Below are positions 1 through 6,140 of a stretch of 9,250 nucleotides of DNA, piece by piece. The stretch spans positions 1 through 9,250 of the forward strand of contig JAHFAA010000130.1 of the NCBI GenBank assembly GCA_023250775.1, given 5' to 3'. Position numbers and translations under genes: made by a program. Position 1 is the first letter of the stretch. Each line of letters starts with the position of its first letter. Under the pieces are notes generated by a model, which was given only the letters and a program-made list of their open reading frames with translations, was not told where the DNA came from and ran no database searches. The DNA is from Bdellovibrionales bacterium. Its GTDB lineage: Bacteria > Bdellovibrionota > Bacteriovoracia > Bacteriovoracales > Bacteriovoracaceae.

Positions 1-1490
1 CCTCAAAAACGGGCAAAACTTCAGGTGACGGTCGAAGTATTTGGAATGGTACGATTTCCCATCACGGAACTCGTTTTGATGTTTCTTGCCGAGGAACAGG
101 CGCAACTTGTCTGTCTCCCGCCACCTCACTCAAAAAACGTTTTTTTCAAAATGGTGATCCGAGTATCTCTTACGGTTGTGGACTTTGTGATCTCGACGAG
201 GCCATTGAGGCGGCTTTTTTTAGCGAGATTCTTCATCAAAATGGTATTCGTACTGAACGCACTTTGGCGGTGCTGGAATATCCTGGAAAATTGGCTGTCG
301 TCGTGCGTGCCTATCCCAATTTATTGCGACCTTCGCATTTTTTTCGATATTTGAAACAGGGGAATTACCAAGGCCTCAAATCGCTCTTTGAATATCATTT
401 TGCTCGCGAGCAAGAGAATGGCAATTTACCCAAAGGCAATTTTAGCGATCAGGAGAAATATCGATTTTTTTTAGACAAAGTTGCCCTCGACTTCGCCGGC
501 GTCACGGCCTCGTTCGAGGATGAGTATATCTTTTGTTGGCTGGACTGGGACGGCGATAATATTCTCATGGACGGAGGAATCATCGATTACGGTTCTGTTC
601 GTCAGTTCGGCCTTTTTCATCACGAATATCGCTATGATGATGTCGAGCGTTTTTCCACTTCTATCACCGAGCAGAAACACAAGGCCCGTTATATTGTCCA
701 GAATTTTGCGCAGATGATTGATTTTTTAAAAAGTAAAAAGAAAAAGAATCTGCACAAATTTTTCCATCATCCCATTTTGAAAAAGTTCGATCAGGCGTTT
801 TTGGCCTGTAAAGATCAAAACCTTCTAAAGAAAATAGGGCTAAGAAGAGAAATGGCCAAGGCGGTTTTTGAAAAGCATCGCCCGCTCATTTCACAGTTTA
901 GAAAAGAATTTAGCTATTTTGAGAGAGTCAAATCGAAGCAAGGAATTTATAAAGTCCCCGATGGGATTACCTGTGATGCGGTCTTCTGTATGCGCGACAT
1001 CCTGCGCGAATTGCCCCAGGTTTTACTGTGTAAGGGAAAGACGCTTTTGCCCCAGGAATTTATTGATGTCGCCCGCTCTCAGTATGCCAGCAAAAAAGAT
1101 GTTGAGATCAATGCTACTCGACGTCAGCACGTGCTTCGTTTTCAAGATTTGTATCGTCAGATTATTCACAGGGCCGCCATCCTTAATAATGGAGAGGATG
1201 AGAAGTTGCTTTTAGAAGTTTGTATGCGTTCATCCGTGATCAATAAGTATGATCGAGTCACCGGAAATTCAGTCACAATTATTGTCCAGAAACTGATCCA
1301 GCAGCGGCCTAAGTTGAAGGCGGATCAAATCTACCAACTCTTGCAAGATTTTGTAGGACATCAGCTGCTTGATCCAGAAAAAAGACGTAAGAAAGATGAG
1401 CATGCCATTGGACCAAAACGGCAAAAGCAGATGACCTCACTCATGAATGGTCTGTTTAAAATTGTTCGCGACTTTCGCGAAAGCATTTAA
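1..1490 (+). CDS. SelO/YdiU-family protein (divergent), 5'-truncated by window edge
   Basis: The open frame enters from upstream (first full codon at base 3) and runs 495 residues to TAA at 1490, so the true start is outside the window. SelO proteins are pseudokinase-fold enzymes that transfer AMP to Ser/Thr/Tyr of target proteins, including redox proteins. Family landmarks in order (visible-residue numbering): SGDGR near 7-11, RGTGAT near 30-35 (SelO usually has KGAGxTP), SEILHQNGIRTERTLAV near 74-90 (like SEAMxxLGIPTTRAL), RPSHFFRY near 109-116, a GDN at 184-186, and a metal-binding DYG at 195-197. Oddities: the usual lysine before GxG reads Arg30, the GDGRAVLR segment is replaced by a stretch with CGLC (C59-C62), and about 300 residues follow the DYG, more than in E. 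coli SelO. Family membership is fairly sure; AMPylation activity is inference. A peptidase gene follows 17 bases downstream. Confidence 0.75.
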   Translation, partial: SKTGKTSGDGRSIWNGTISHHGTRFDVSCRGTGATCLSPATSLKKRFFQNGDPSISYGCGLCDLDEAIEAAFFSEILHQNGIRTERTLAVLEYPGKLAVVVRAYPNLLRPSHFFRYLKQGNYQGLKSLFEYHFAREQENGNLPKGNFSDQEKYRFFLDKVALDFAGVTASFEDEYIFCWLDWDGDNILMDGGIIDYGSVRQFGLFHHEYRYDDVERFSTSITEQKHKARYIVQNFAQMIDFLKSKKKKNLHKFFHHPILKKFDQAFLACKDQNLLKKIGLRREMAKAVFEKHRPLISQFRKEFSYFERVKSKQGIYKVPDGITCDAVFCMRDILRELPQVLLCKGKTLLPQEFIDVARSQYASKKDVEINATRRQHVLRFQDLYRQIIHRAAILNNGEDEKLLLEVCMRSSVINKYDRVTGNSVTIIVQKLIQQRPKLKADQIYQLLQDFVGHQLLDPEKRRKKDEHAIGPKRQKQMTSLMNGLFKIVRDFRESI

Positions 1491-1497
1491 GTAAGAA

Positions 1498-1503
1498 AGA
1501 GGA
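1498..1503 (+). promoter_or_regulatory. Ribosome binding site deciding the GTG start of the S51 peptidase gene
   Basis: AGAGGA lies 4 bases before the GTG at 1508, just after the stop of the SelO-family gene. It supports translation from GTG at 1508, where the protein begins with the expected first beta strand (RLVLYSGG) of the S51 fold. Confidence 0.5.
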
Positions 1504-1507
1504 TTAG

Positions 1508-2179
1508 GTGCGCCTTGTTTTATATAGTGGTGGAACAGCGAAAGAAAATAAAGCGCTGGATTCAGAACTGCTCAAACTAATCAAACACAAAAATCCTGGC
1601 ATAACTTTTATCCCCGCTTCGTCGCTTCATGCTGATCTGGAATTTCGTGATTTTGTAAATCATTACCGGCGTTTCCATGTTTCAAAATTTCTACTCTTGC
1701 CGGTAGATCGCCCGATTGATCGCACCATGCTTGAGTTGGCCTTCAAAAGTGACATCATCCATCTTGGTGGAGGCAATACTTTTTACTTTCTGAATGCTCT
1801 TCGCAAGGCAGGTCTTCTGCCGCGGTTAAGGCGTTACGTTGCTCAGGGGGGAGTCTTATCCGGAGAGTCAGCTGGGGGAATTATTATGACGCCCTCAATT
1901 TACATGGCCGGACATCCGCCTTTTGATGCTGATGAAAATTATGTTCACCTCACCAATTTAAAATCTCTTGGCCTGGTTCCCTTTGAATTTTTTCCGCATT
2001 ATCGAAAATCAGCGCGATACGAAAAGGCTTTTGTTGCTTACACTAAAAAGCATAAGCGACCGCTTCTGGCGTGTCCCGATGGCGCTGGGCTGGTGGTTGA
2101 TGAAAACGGTGTCAAGATGTTGGGAAACGTGACCTGTTTTCATCAGGGAAAAAAGCTTACTTTGACTTCCTTGTCATAA
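1508..2179 (+). CDS. Peptidase family S51 protein (dipeptidase E-like)
   Basis: A 223-residue protein with no signal peptide, so probably cytoplasmic. Family S51 contains dipeptidase E (cleaves dipeptides with N-terminal Asp) and cyanophycinase. The landmarks are present: an N-terminal strand ending in SGG, the HLGGGNTF segment at 85-92, and the nucleophile elbow GESAGG with Ser121 in the family position. FFPHY follows with His164 as the likely catalytic base, and CPDGAGLVV lies at 189-197. Asp140 or Asp142 could be the third catalytic residue. The length fits dipeptidase E (about 230 residues) rather than the longer cyanophycinases. The start is GTG at 1508. The 17-base gap after the SelO-family gene suggests co-transcription. 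The last 23 bases overlap the 3' end of the convergent DUF454 gene. Substrate not determined. Confidence 0.87.
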   Translation: MRLVLYSGGTAKENKALDSELLKLIKHKNPGITFIPASSLHADLEFRDFVNHYRRFHVSKFLLLPVDRPIDRTMLELAFKSDIIHLGGGNTFYFLNALRKAGLLPRLRRYVAQGGVLSGESAGGIIMTPSIYMAGHPPFDADENYVHLTNLKSLGLVPFEFFPHYRKSARYEKAFVAYTKKHKRPLLACPDGAGLVVDENGVKMLGNVTCFHQGKKLTLTSLS

Positions 2180-2534
2180 TATAAGTGATAAGAGTAAGAG
2201 CAAAGGCAACGATCAAAATCATCACAGATAAATGGTGCCGTCCAAAATAGAGTGGCCAAGCACAAAGAAGTGCGATGGTAAAACTTGTACCCAGTTTGGC
2301 CGGTAGTCGCAGGACTTTTCGCTCATCCCAATCTCTCAATACAGGTCCAAGTTTAGGGAAATTCATCAGCCTCTGATGAAAGTGAGGATGACCTTTGTTA
2401 TAAAAATACGCCGCTAAAATTAAAAAAGGACTGGCCGGAATAACTGGTAGGATGACTCCAAGAATTCCCAGCAGGACAAAAAAATGTCCCGCTGCTAGCG
2501 TGATCCAATTTTTTGATGGTTGAGGAACATTCAT
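2157..2534 (-). CDS. DUF454 (YbaN-like) small inner-membrane protein
   Basis: A 125-residue membrane protein of unknown function. The N-terminal half has the DUF454 pattern: a hydrophobic segment at about 11-31 ending LGVILPVIPASPFLILAAY (like the LGIxLPLLPTTPFLLLAA of YbaN). This is followed by a loop with HPHFHQRLMNFPKLGPVLRDWD at 49-70, corresponding to the family's F(H)xWLxxHxxFGPxIRDW. Two further membrane segments lie at about 80-97 and 101-119, and a basic tail (TRKSK) ends the protein. The ATG at 2534 has only a weak purine-rich stretch before it. It is the only minus-strand gene here: divergent from the ABC importer, with 96 bases between starts, and overlapping the S51 peptidase gene tail to tail by 23 bp. 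No role can be assigned beyond the family. Confidence 0.85.
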   Translation of the reverse strand: MNVPQPSKNWITLAAGHFFVLLGILGVILPVIPASPFLILAAYFYNKGHPHFHQRLMNFPKLGPVLRDWDERKVLRLPAKLGTSFTIALLCAWPLYFGRHHLSVMILIVAFALTLITYIMTRKSK

Positions 2535-2559
2535 ATTTTTTATCTTTTAGCTGTTATGC

Positions 2560-2580
2560 GTCTTGGACGGTAGTCAAGAC
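2560..2580. promoter_or_regulatory. Candidate operator: 6-bp inverted repeat in the divergent intergenic region
   Basis: Perfect arms GTCTTG (2560-2565) and CAAGAC (2575-2580) are separated by 9 bases, in the 96-base gap between the divergent DUF454 and ABC-importer genes. The dyad overlaps the -35 hexamer of the best promoter match for the importer, where a repressor would be expected to bind. It does not resemble a Fur box. Six-base arms can arise by chance, so this is tentative. Confidence 0.3.
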
Positions 2581-2591
2581 TAGGCCAGAAT
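2563..2591 (+). promoter_or_regulatory. Candidate sigma70-type promoter of the ABC importer genes
   Basis: TTGGAC at 2563-2568, a 17-base spacer, and CAGAAT at 2586-2591. The match to TTGACA/TATAAT is modest (3/6 and 4/6) but the spacing is ideal. Transcription would start near 2598, leaving a leader of about 33 bases carrying the GGGAG ribosome binding site at 2621-2625. An AT-rich run at 2600-2610 is an alternative -10 region without a clear -35. Confidence 0.25.
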
Positions 2592-2630
2592 ACAGCGTTT
2601 ATATATAGATAGTACACATAGGGAGTTTTT

Positions 2631-3632
2631 ATGTCTCTTCGAGGCACAATTTTGGGCCTGTTTTTTTTGTTGTTCATTGCCAGTGGCTGTCATAGTGAAA
2701 AGAAAAACTCAATTTGGATTTATACTTCACTTTATAAAGATACCATCGCCGACTTAACTCCTCGTCTTGCCAAGGCCTTTCCAGGTGTGGAAATTAATTG
2801 GTTCCAGGCAGGCTCGGAAGAAATCGCTGCCAAAGTGAATGCCGAACTCTTAAGTGGTGCCATCCAGGCCGACATTTTGATTAGCTCAGACCGTTTTTGG
2901 TATGAGGAGATGGCCACTCAGGGACGCCTGCATCCTTACGCCATTCAAAATGCCAGCGAAATTGCACCTGAGTTTAAACATCCCGCCAATTTTTATTCAA
3001 CTTTGAGCATTCCGGTGATGATTATCACTTATAATAGTGATGCCCTATCGGTGGAAAAGGCACCTAAAAATTTTAAAGATCTGGCCTTACCAGCTTTTGC
3101 CAATCTGGTTTCCTCTGGTTCACCCCTTAGTTCAGGGACAACTTTCGCAACCATGGCGGCCTTGCAGACACGTTACGGTTGGGAATATTTTGAACAACTC
3201 AAAAAAAATAAAATTATTATGGAAGGTGGAAATAGCGCCGTCATTCGTCGTGTTCAGGACAAGGAACGTCCCATCGGTATAGTCTTGTTGGAAAATGTAT
3301 TGCGTTTTAAAGATTCGGATGCTCGTCTCAAAGTCGTCTTTCCCGAAGATGGCGTGGTAATCCACAACAACATCTTGGCCATCACCAAAAAAGCGTCTGA
3401 CCGAAAACAAGTCGAGCAGGTTGCAGAATGGCTCTTTGGTCAGGAAGGACAAGAGGCCATGGTGCGATCTTTTATGTATTCGCCCAAAAAAGGATTTCAA
3501 GTCCCTGTTGGCGCTCCGCCGCTGGAACAAATTACGGGAAAGGCCTTTCCTTTTGATCGCGCTTTCTTGGAATCCGTTACGCAAAAACGAAATGAGCTGA
3601 AAGAAAAATTCACTCAGATCATGTACCAATAA
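2631..3632 (+). CDS. ABC transporter substrate-binding lipoprotein (Fe(III)/organophosphate-type group)
   Basis: A 333-residue exported receptor. Residues 1-19 form a lipoprotein signal peptide, and the lipobox ASGC places the lipidated cysteine at Cys20. The mature part begins with a beta strand (SIWIYTSLYKD) typical of AfuA/FbpA-like type II periplasmic binding proteins. Other family-like blocks are QADILISSDRFWYEEM (79-94), SGSPLSSGTTFATMAAL (162-178), PIGIVLLENV (214-223) and FPEDGVVIHNNILAI (237-251). The hinge end reads MYSPKKGFQVPVGAPPLEQI (282-301). The group includes receptors for Fe(III), hexose phosphates and 2-aminoethylphosphonate. I do not see the tandem tyrosines used for iron in FbpA, so the ligand is open. 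ATG at 2631 follows GGGAG by 5 bases. It is the first gene of an importer operon. Confidence 0.85.
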   Translation: MSLRGTILGLFFLLFIASGCHSEKKNSIWIYTSLYKDTIADLTPRLAKAFPGVEINWFQAGSEEIAAKVNAELLSGAIQADILISSDRFWYEEMATQGRLHPYAIQNASEIAPEFKHPANFYSTLSIPVMIITYNSDALSVEKAPKNFKDLALPAFANLVSSGSPLSSGTTFATMAALQTRYGWEYFEQLKKNKIIMEGGNSAVIRRVQDKERPIGIVLLENVLRFKDSDARLKVVFPEDGVVIHNNILAITKKASDRKQVEQVAEWLFGQEGQEAMVRSFMYSPKKGFQVPVGAPPLEQITGKAFPFDRAFLESVTQKRNELKEKFTQIMYQ

Positions 3633-3646
3633 GGCATTAAGTAATC

Positions 3647-5290
3647 ATGAAGAAAATATGCCTCTTCATTTTCTTTGCCTTTATCTTCTATTTATTCTTA
3701 ACGCCTTTTGCGTCTTTGTTCAAACATCTCCTGATAACGGAGATCATGCCCCATCCTTTTTTCGAAACCTTCAGGTCACCCTTACTTCGAAAAGCGTTGC
3801 TCAATACTTTCTTGCTCGCCTTGGCCGTGGCCGCACTTTCTGCTATTTTTGGACTTGCGCTGGCCTTCCTTTTTACCCGCACTGATTTTCCGCTACGAAG
3901 TTGGTGGCGAGGCGCTTTTGTTCTGCCCTATACCGTGCCTCCGATTGTCGGAGCGATTGCCTGGATTCTTCTCGCCAACCCCAGCAATGGTTTTATCAAC
4001 AGCTGGACCGGCCTGCATCTGAATATCTATTCCTTTACTGGTCTGGTGTTGGTTGAAACAAGTTTTCTTTTTACCTACGTCCTTTTAATTTTACTGAAGG
4101 CCATCGAGGCCATTGATCCGACTTTGGAAGAGGCCGCGAGGATGAGCGGTGCAAGTAGCTGGAAAACATTTTGTCATGTCACGCTGCCGCTACTTCAAGC
4201 ACCTTTGTTTAACGGTTTTCTCCTGGCCTTTTTGGGAACCACGGCAAGTTTTGGCGTCCCTGCCCTGATTGGTACTCCTGGGGGAATTTTTCTTCTGACC
4301 ACGCAGATTTACACCTTTCAACGCATGGGAAGTATGGCCGGGATCTTAAAGGCGTCGAGCTTAAGTTTGATTCTCATGGGCCTGACCTTGGTCATTTTAT
4401 TTTTAAGCGAGGGGCCTCTGCGCATCCGCCAGTTTGCAACAATTTCCGGAAAAACGCCCAGACCTCAGTTGGCCTCACTGGGGGGATGGAAATATGTTTT
4501 GGTAATTTTGATCGCGATCGTTTTTTTCATTCTTTTTTTACTTCCCTTGGGAGCGATCGTGATTGCCGCCTTTTCCCAAGTTCAAGGAGTTTTGAGCTGG
4601 TCGAACTTTGGTTTTTTGAATGTTGAGCGCATTTTATTTCATACCGACGAAACCGCTCGCGCTTTTAGCAATTCACTGCTGTTTGCAGGAGCGGCAGGAA
4701 TTTTTTGTGTGCTTTCCGGTTTCTTTTTGGCCTACGCTTTCAAATATGTTTTTTCCCCAAACTATAAGCGACCGACTTCGATTTTGGTGGCCTTGCCTTA
4801 TGTCACTCCAGGAACTGTTTTGGCCTTGGCCTTGATGGTCGGTTTTGGCCCTGGTCTGGTTGGTCATTGGTGGCCTTTGAACAGCACCGCTCTCCTTATC
4901 ATTTTGGCCTACTCAATTAAATATCTCAATTTCAGCTATAAAACGCTAGAAGATGGCGTTGGCCAAATTCACCCTTGCTTAGATGAGGCCTCTCGTCTTT
5001 CAGGTGCCGGCACTCTAAAAACCATGTGGTACATCTGGTGGCCACTTCTTCGCCCGTCTCTTGTTGCAAGCTTTTTTCTGGTTGCCATGCCCGCCATGTT
5101 TGAAGTCACTATGACAGTCTTATTGACCGGGCCGGGACTTGAAACGATTGGGGCCTTTATGTTTCACCTGCAGGAGTATGGGGATTTAGGTGGCGGCGGA
5201 CCAGCTGTTTTGGCCTTGATGGTCATCATTCCCACAGGACTGTTTAATTTCTTTATCAAATTTATTTCAAAAGGGAAGTACGGATTATGA
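3647..5290 (+). CDS. ABC transporter permease with two fused permease domains (FbpB/AfuB-like)
   Basis: A 547-residue polytopic inner-membrane protein that forms the translocation channel of the importer. It is built of two binding-protein-dependent permease domains in one chain, as in FbpB-type iron permeases, so no second permease gene is needed. Both halves carry the EAA coupling loop that docks on the ATPase: EEAARMSGASSW followed by LPLL near 161-183, and DEASRLSGAGTL followed by WPLL near 446-468. An N-terminal membrane segment (about 3-24) precedes domain 1 (about 50-255). A linker with little hydrophobicity (about 256-282) separates it from domain 2 (about 283-542). The ATG at 3647 lies 14 bases after the receptor gene, with only a weak ribosome binding site. 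The 3' end overlaps the ATPase start by ATGA. Confidence 0.9.
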   Translation: MKKICLFIFFAFIFYLFLTPFASLFKHLLITEIMPHPFFETFRSPLLRKALLNTFLLALAVAALSAIFGLALAFLFTRTDFPLRSWWRGAFVLPYTVPPIVGAIAWILLANPSNGFINSWTGLHLNIYSFTGLVLVETSFLFTYVLLILLKAIEAIDPTLEEAARMSGASSWKTFCHVTLPLLQAPLFNGFLLAFLGTTASFGVPALIGTPGGIFLLTTQIYTFQRMGSMAGILKASSLSLILMGLTLVILFLSEGPLRIRQFATISGKTPRPQLASLGGWKYVLVILIAIVFFILFLLPLGAIVIAAFSQVQGVLSWSNFGFLNVERILFHTDETARAFSNSLLFAGAAGIFCVLSGFFLAYAFKYVFSPNYKRPTSILVALPYVTPGTVLALALMVGFGPGLVGHWWPLNSTALLIILAYSIKYLNFSYKTLEDGVGQIHPCLDEASRLSGAGTLKTMWYIWWPLLRPSLVASFFLVAMPAMFEVTMTVLLTGPGLETIGAFMFHLQEYGDLGGGGPAVLALMVIIPTGLFNFFIKFISKGKYGL

Positions 5291-6012
5291 GTTCGGTGAC
5301 GTTAATCAATGTGAAGAAAAGCTTTGGTGAGGTTGTGGTGGTTGATGATTTTTCACTCACCGTACCCAACGGCGAATTCGTCTCCCTCCTCGGCCCTTCT
5401 GGCTGTGGAAAAACAACGGTCCTCCGTATGGTGGCCGGCCTTGAACGCAATAATGGCGGGATTATCAAGCTGGATGATGATGTGGTTTCGAACCCGGCGG
5501 AAAAATTCTTTTTAGCTCCAGAAAAACGCCATATCGGCATGGTTTTTCAAAGCTACGCGGTTTGGCCTCATATGAACGTTTTTGATAATGTCGCCTATCC
5601 TTTGAAAATAAAACGCACCAATAAAACCGAAATTGATTTACATGTTTGGGAGATTCTCAAGCTGGTTGAGCTTGATGGTTATGAGAAACGCATGCCCTCG
5701 CAACTGTCAGGAGGACAGCAACAGCGTGTCGCCCTGGCGCGAGGACTCGTCATGCGACCTAAGGTCTTACTCTTGGATGAGCCCCTTTCTAATTTAGATG
5801 CAAAATTGCGCGAAAAGATGCGTGAAGACATTCGCAGGATTCAACAGCAGTTTCAAATGACCTGCATGTATGTCACTCATGATCAAGTTGAGGCCTTTAC
5901 TATGTCTGACCAGATTGTCATCTTAAATCATGGAAAAATTATTCAAAGCGGTCGTCCCCAAGAAATTCGTCAGAATCCCACGAATACTTTTGTCTCTGAG
6001 TTTATCCGATAA
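5287..6012 (+). CDS. ABC transporter ATP-binding protein (FbpC/AfuC-like, without C-terminal regulatory domain)
   Basis: A 241-residue ATPase that powers the importer from the cytoplasmic side. All nucleotide-binding motifs are intact: Walker A GPSGCGKTT (36-44), Q-loop Gln88 in MVFQSYAVWPHM, signature LSGGQQQRVALARG (140-153), Walker B LLLDEP (161-166), D-loop SNLD (168-171) and switch His198 in VTHD. The pattern around the Q-loop resembles FbpC/AfuC-type iron and organophosphate importers. Those proteins usually run to about 340-360 residues with a TOBE-type domain. This one stops right after the nucleotide-binding domain (SEFIR), and the DNA after the stop does not look like a frameshifted remainder, so the short form seems natural. 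The start overlaps the permease stop (ATGA, 5287-5290), indicating translational coupling. Confidence 0.92.
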   Translation: MSSVTLINVKKSFGEVVVVDDFSLTVPNGEFVSLLGPSGCGKTTVLRMVAGLERNNGGIIKLDDDVVSNPAEKFFLAPEKRHIGMVFQSYAVWPHMNVFDNVAYPLKIKRTNKTEIDLHVWEILKLVELDGYEKRMPSQLSGGQQQRVALARGLVMRPKVLLLDEPLSNLDAKLREKMREDIRRIQQQFQMTCMYVTHDQVEAFTMSDQIVILNHGKIIQSGRPQEIRQNPTNTFVSEFIR

Positions 6013-6140
6013 ATTCTGTGTTTCCTCATTGTGATATTTTTGCAAGATATTTGTAATAAGTGCCCAAACACTGTGTATTGGCGTAAACTGCTTTTGGCCG
6101 GCCCTTGAAAAAAAAATTGAGTGGTTTTATATTTTGCCAT
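6013..6140. other. Intergenic region between the importer and the Bat-type operon
   Basis: 128 bases without a convincing gene. It holds a 7-base direct repeat GATATTT (6033-6039 and 6046-6052) and the 8-base palindrome GGCCGGCC (6096-6103), followed at once by the promoter described separately. I see no GC-rich hairpin with a T-run that would end the importer transcript, so read-through into the next operon is possible. Confidence 0.5.
6105..6133 (+). promoter_or_regulatory. Strong sigma70-type promoter match of the thioredoxin-BatD-like/MoxR/DUF58 operon
   Basis: TTGAAA at 6105-6110 (5/6 match), a 17-base spacer, and TATATT at 6128-6133 (5/6 match). Transcription would start about 6-8 bases after the -10 hexamer, at A6139 or A6141, which is at or next to the ATG start codon at 6141. 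No Shine-Dalgarno sequence lies before that ATG, as would fit a leaderless message. A weaker alternative is TTGTAA at 6051-6056 with TGTATT at 6074-6079. Not experimentally supported. Confidence 0.5.

Noticed and set aside
25..354. Open frame of 109 codons on + overlapping the start of the window
   Set aside because: It lies in a different frame of the SelO-family gene, whose conserved motifs are continuous from base 3. The alternative translation shows no family pattern.
1472..1483. 12-bp perfect palindrome CTTTCGCGAAAG near the end of the SelO-family gene
   Set aside because: It is within coding sequence, has no following T-run, and a hairpin would have only 4-bp arms around CGCG. It does not qualify as a terminator.
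2572..2577. Minus-strand TTGACT as a -35 box for the DUF454 gene
   Set aside because: No acceptable -10 hexamer lies 16-18 bases further on. The nearest similar sequence (CATAAC) is too close.
3132..3629. 165-codon open frame on the minus strand
   Set aside because: It is fully inside the substrate-binding protein gene on the opposite strand. It has no recognisable domain, and the plus-strand protein is clearly real.
6033..6052. Two copies of GATATTT after the ATPase gene
   Set aside because: The 7-base repeats are AT-rich and occur only twice, so chance is the simplest explanation.
6096..6103. GGCCGGCC palindrome just upstream of the Bat-type operon promoter
   Set aside because: Tempting as an operator or hairpin, but GGCC is very common in this window and there is no loop or T-run. 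I keep it only as a note in the intergenic entry.
6105..6140. TTG start adding 12 residues to the thioredoxin-BatD-like protein
   Set aside because: The TTG is part of the best -35 hexamer, has no ribosome binding site, and would put a non-canonical extension before a textbook signal peptide starting at 6141.
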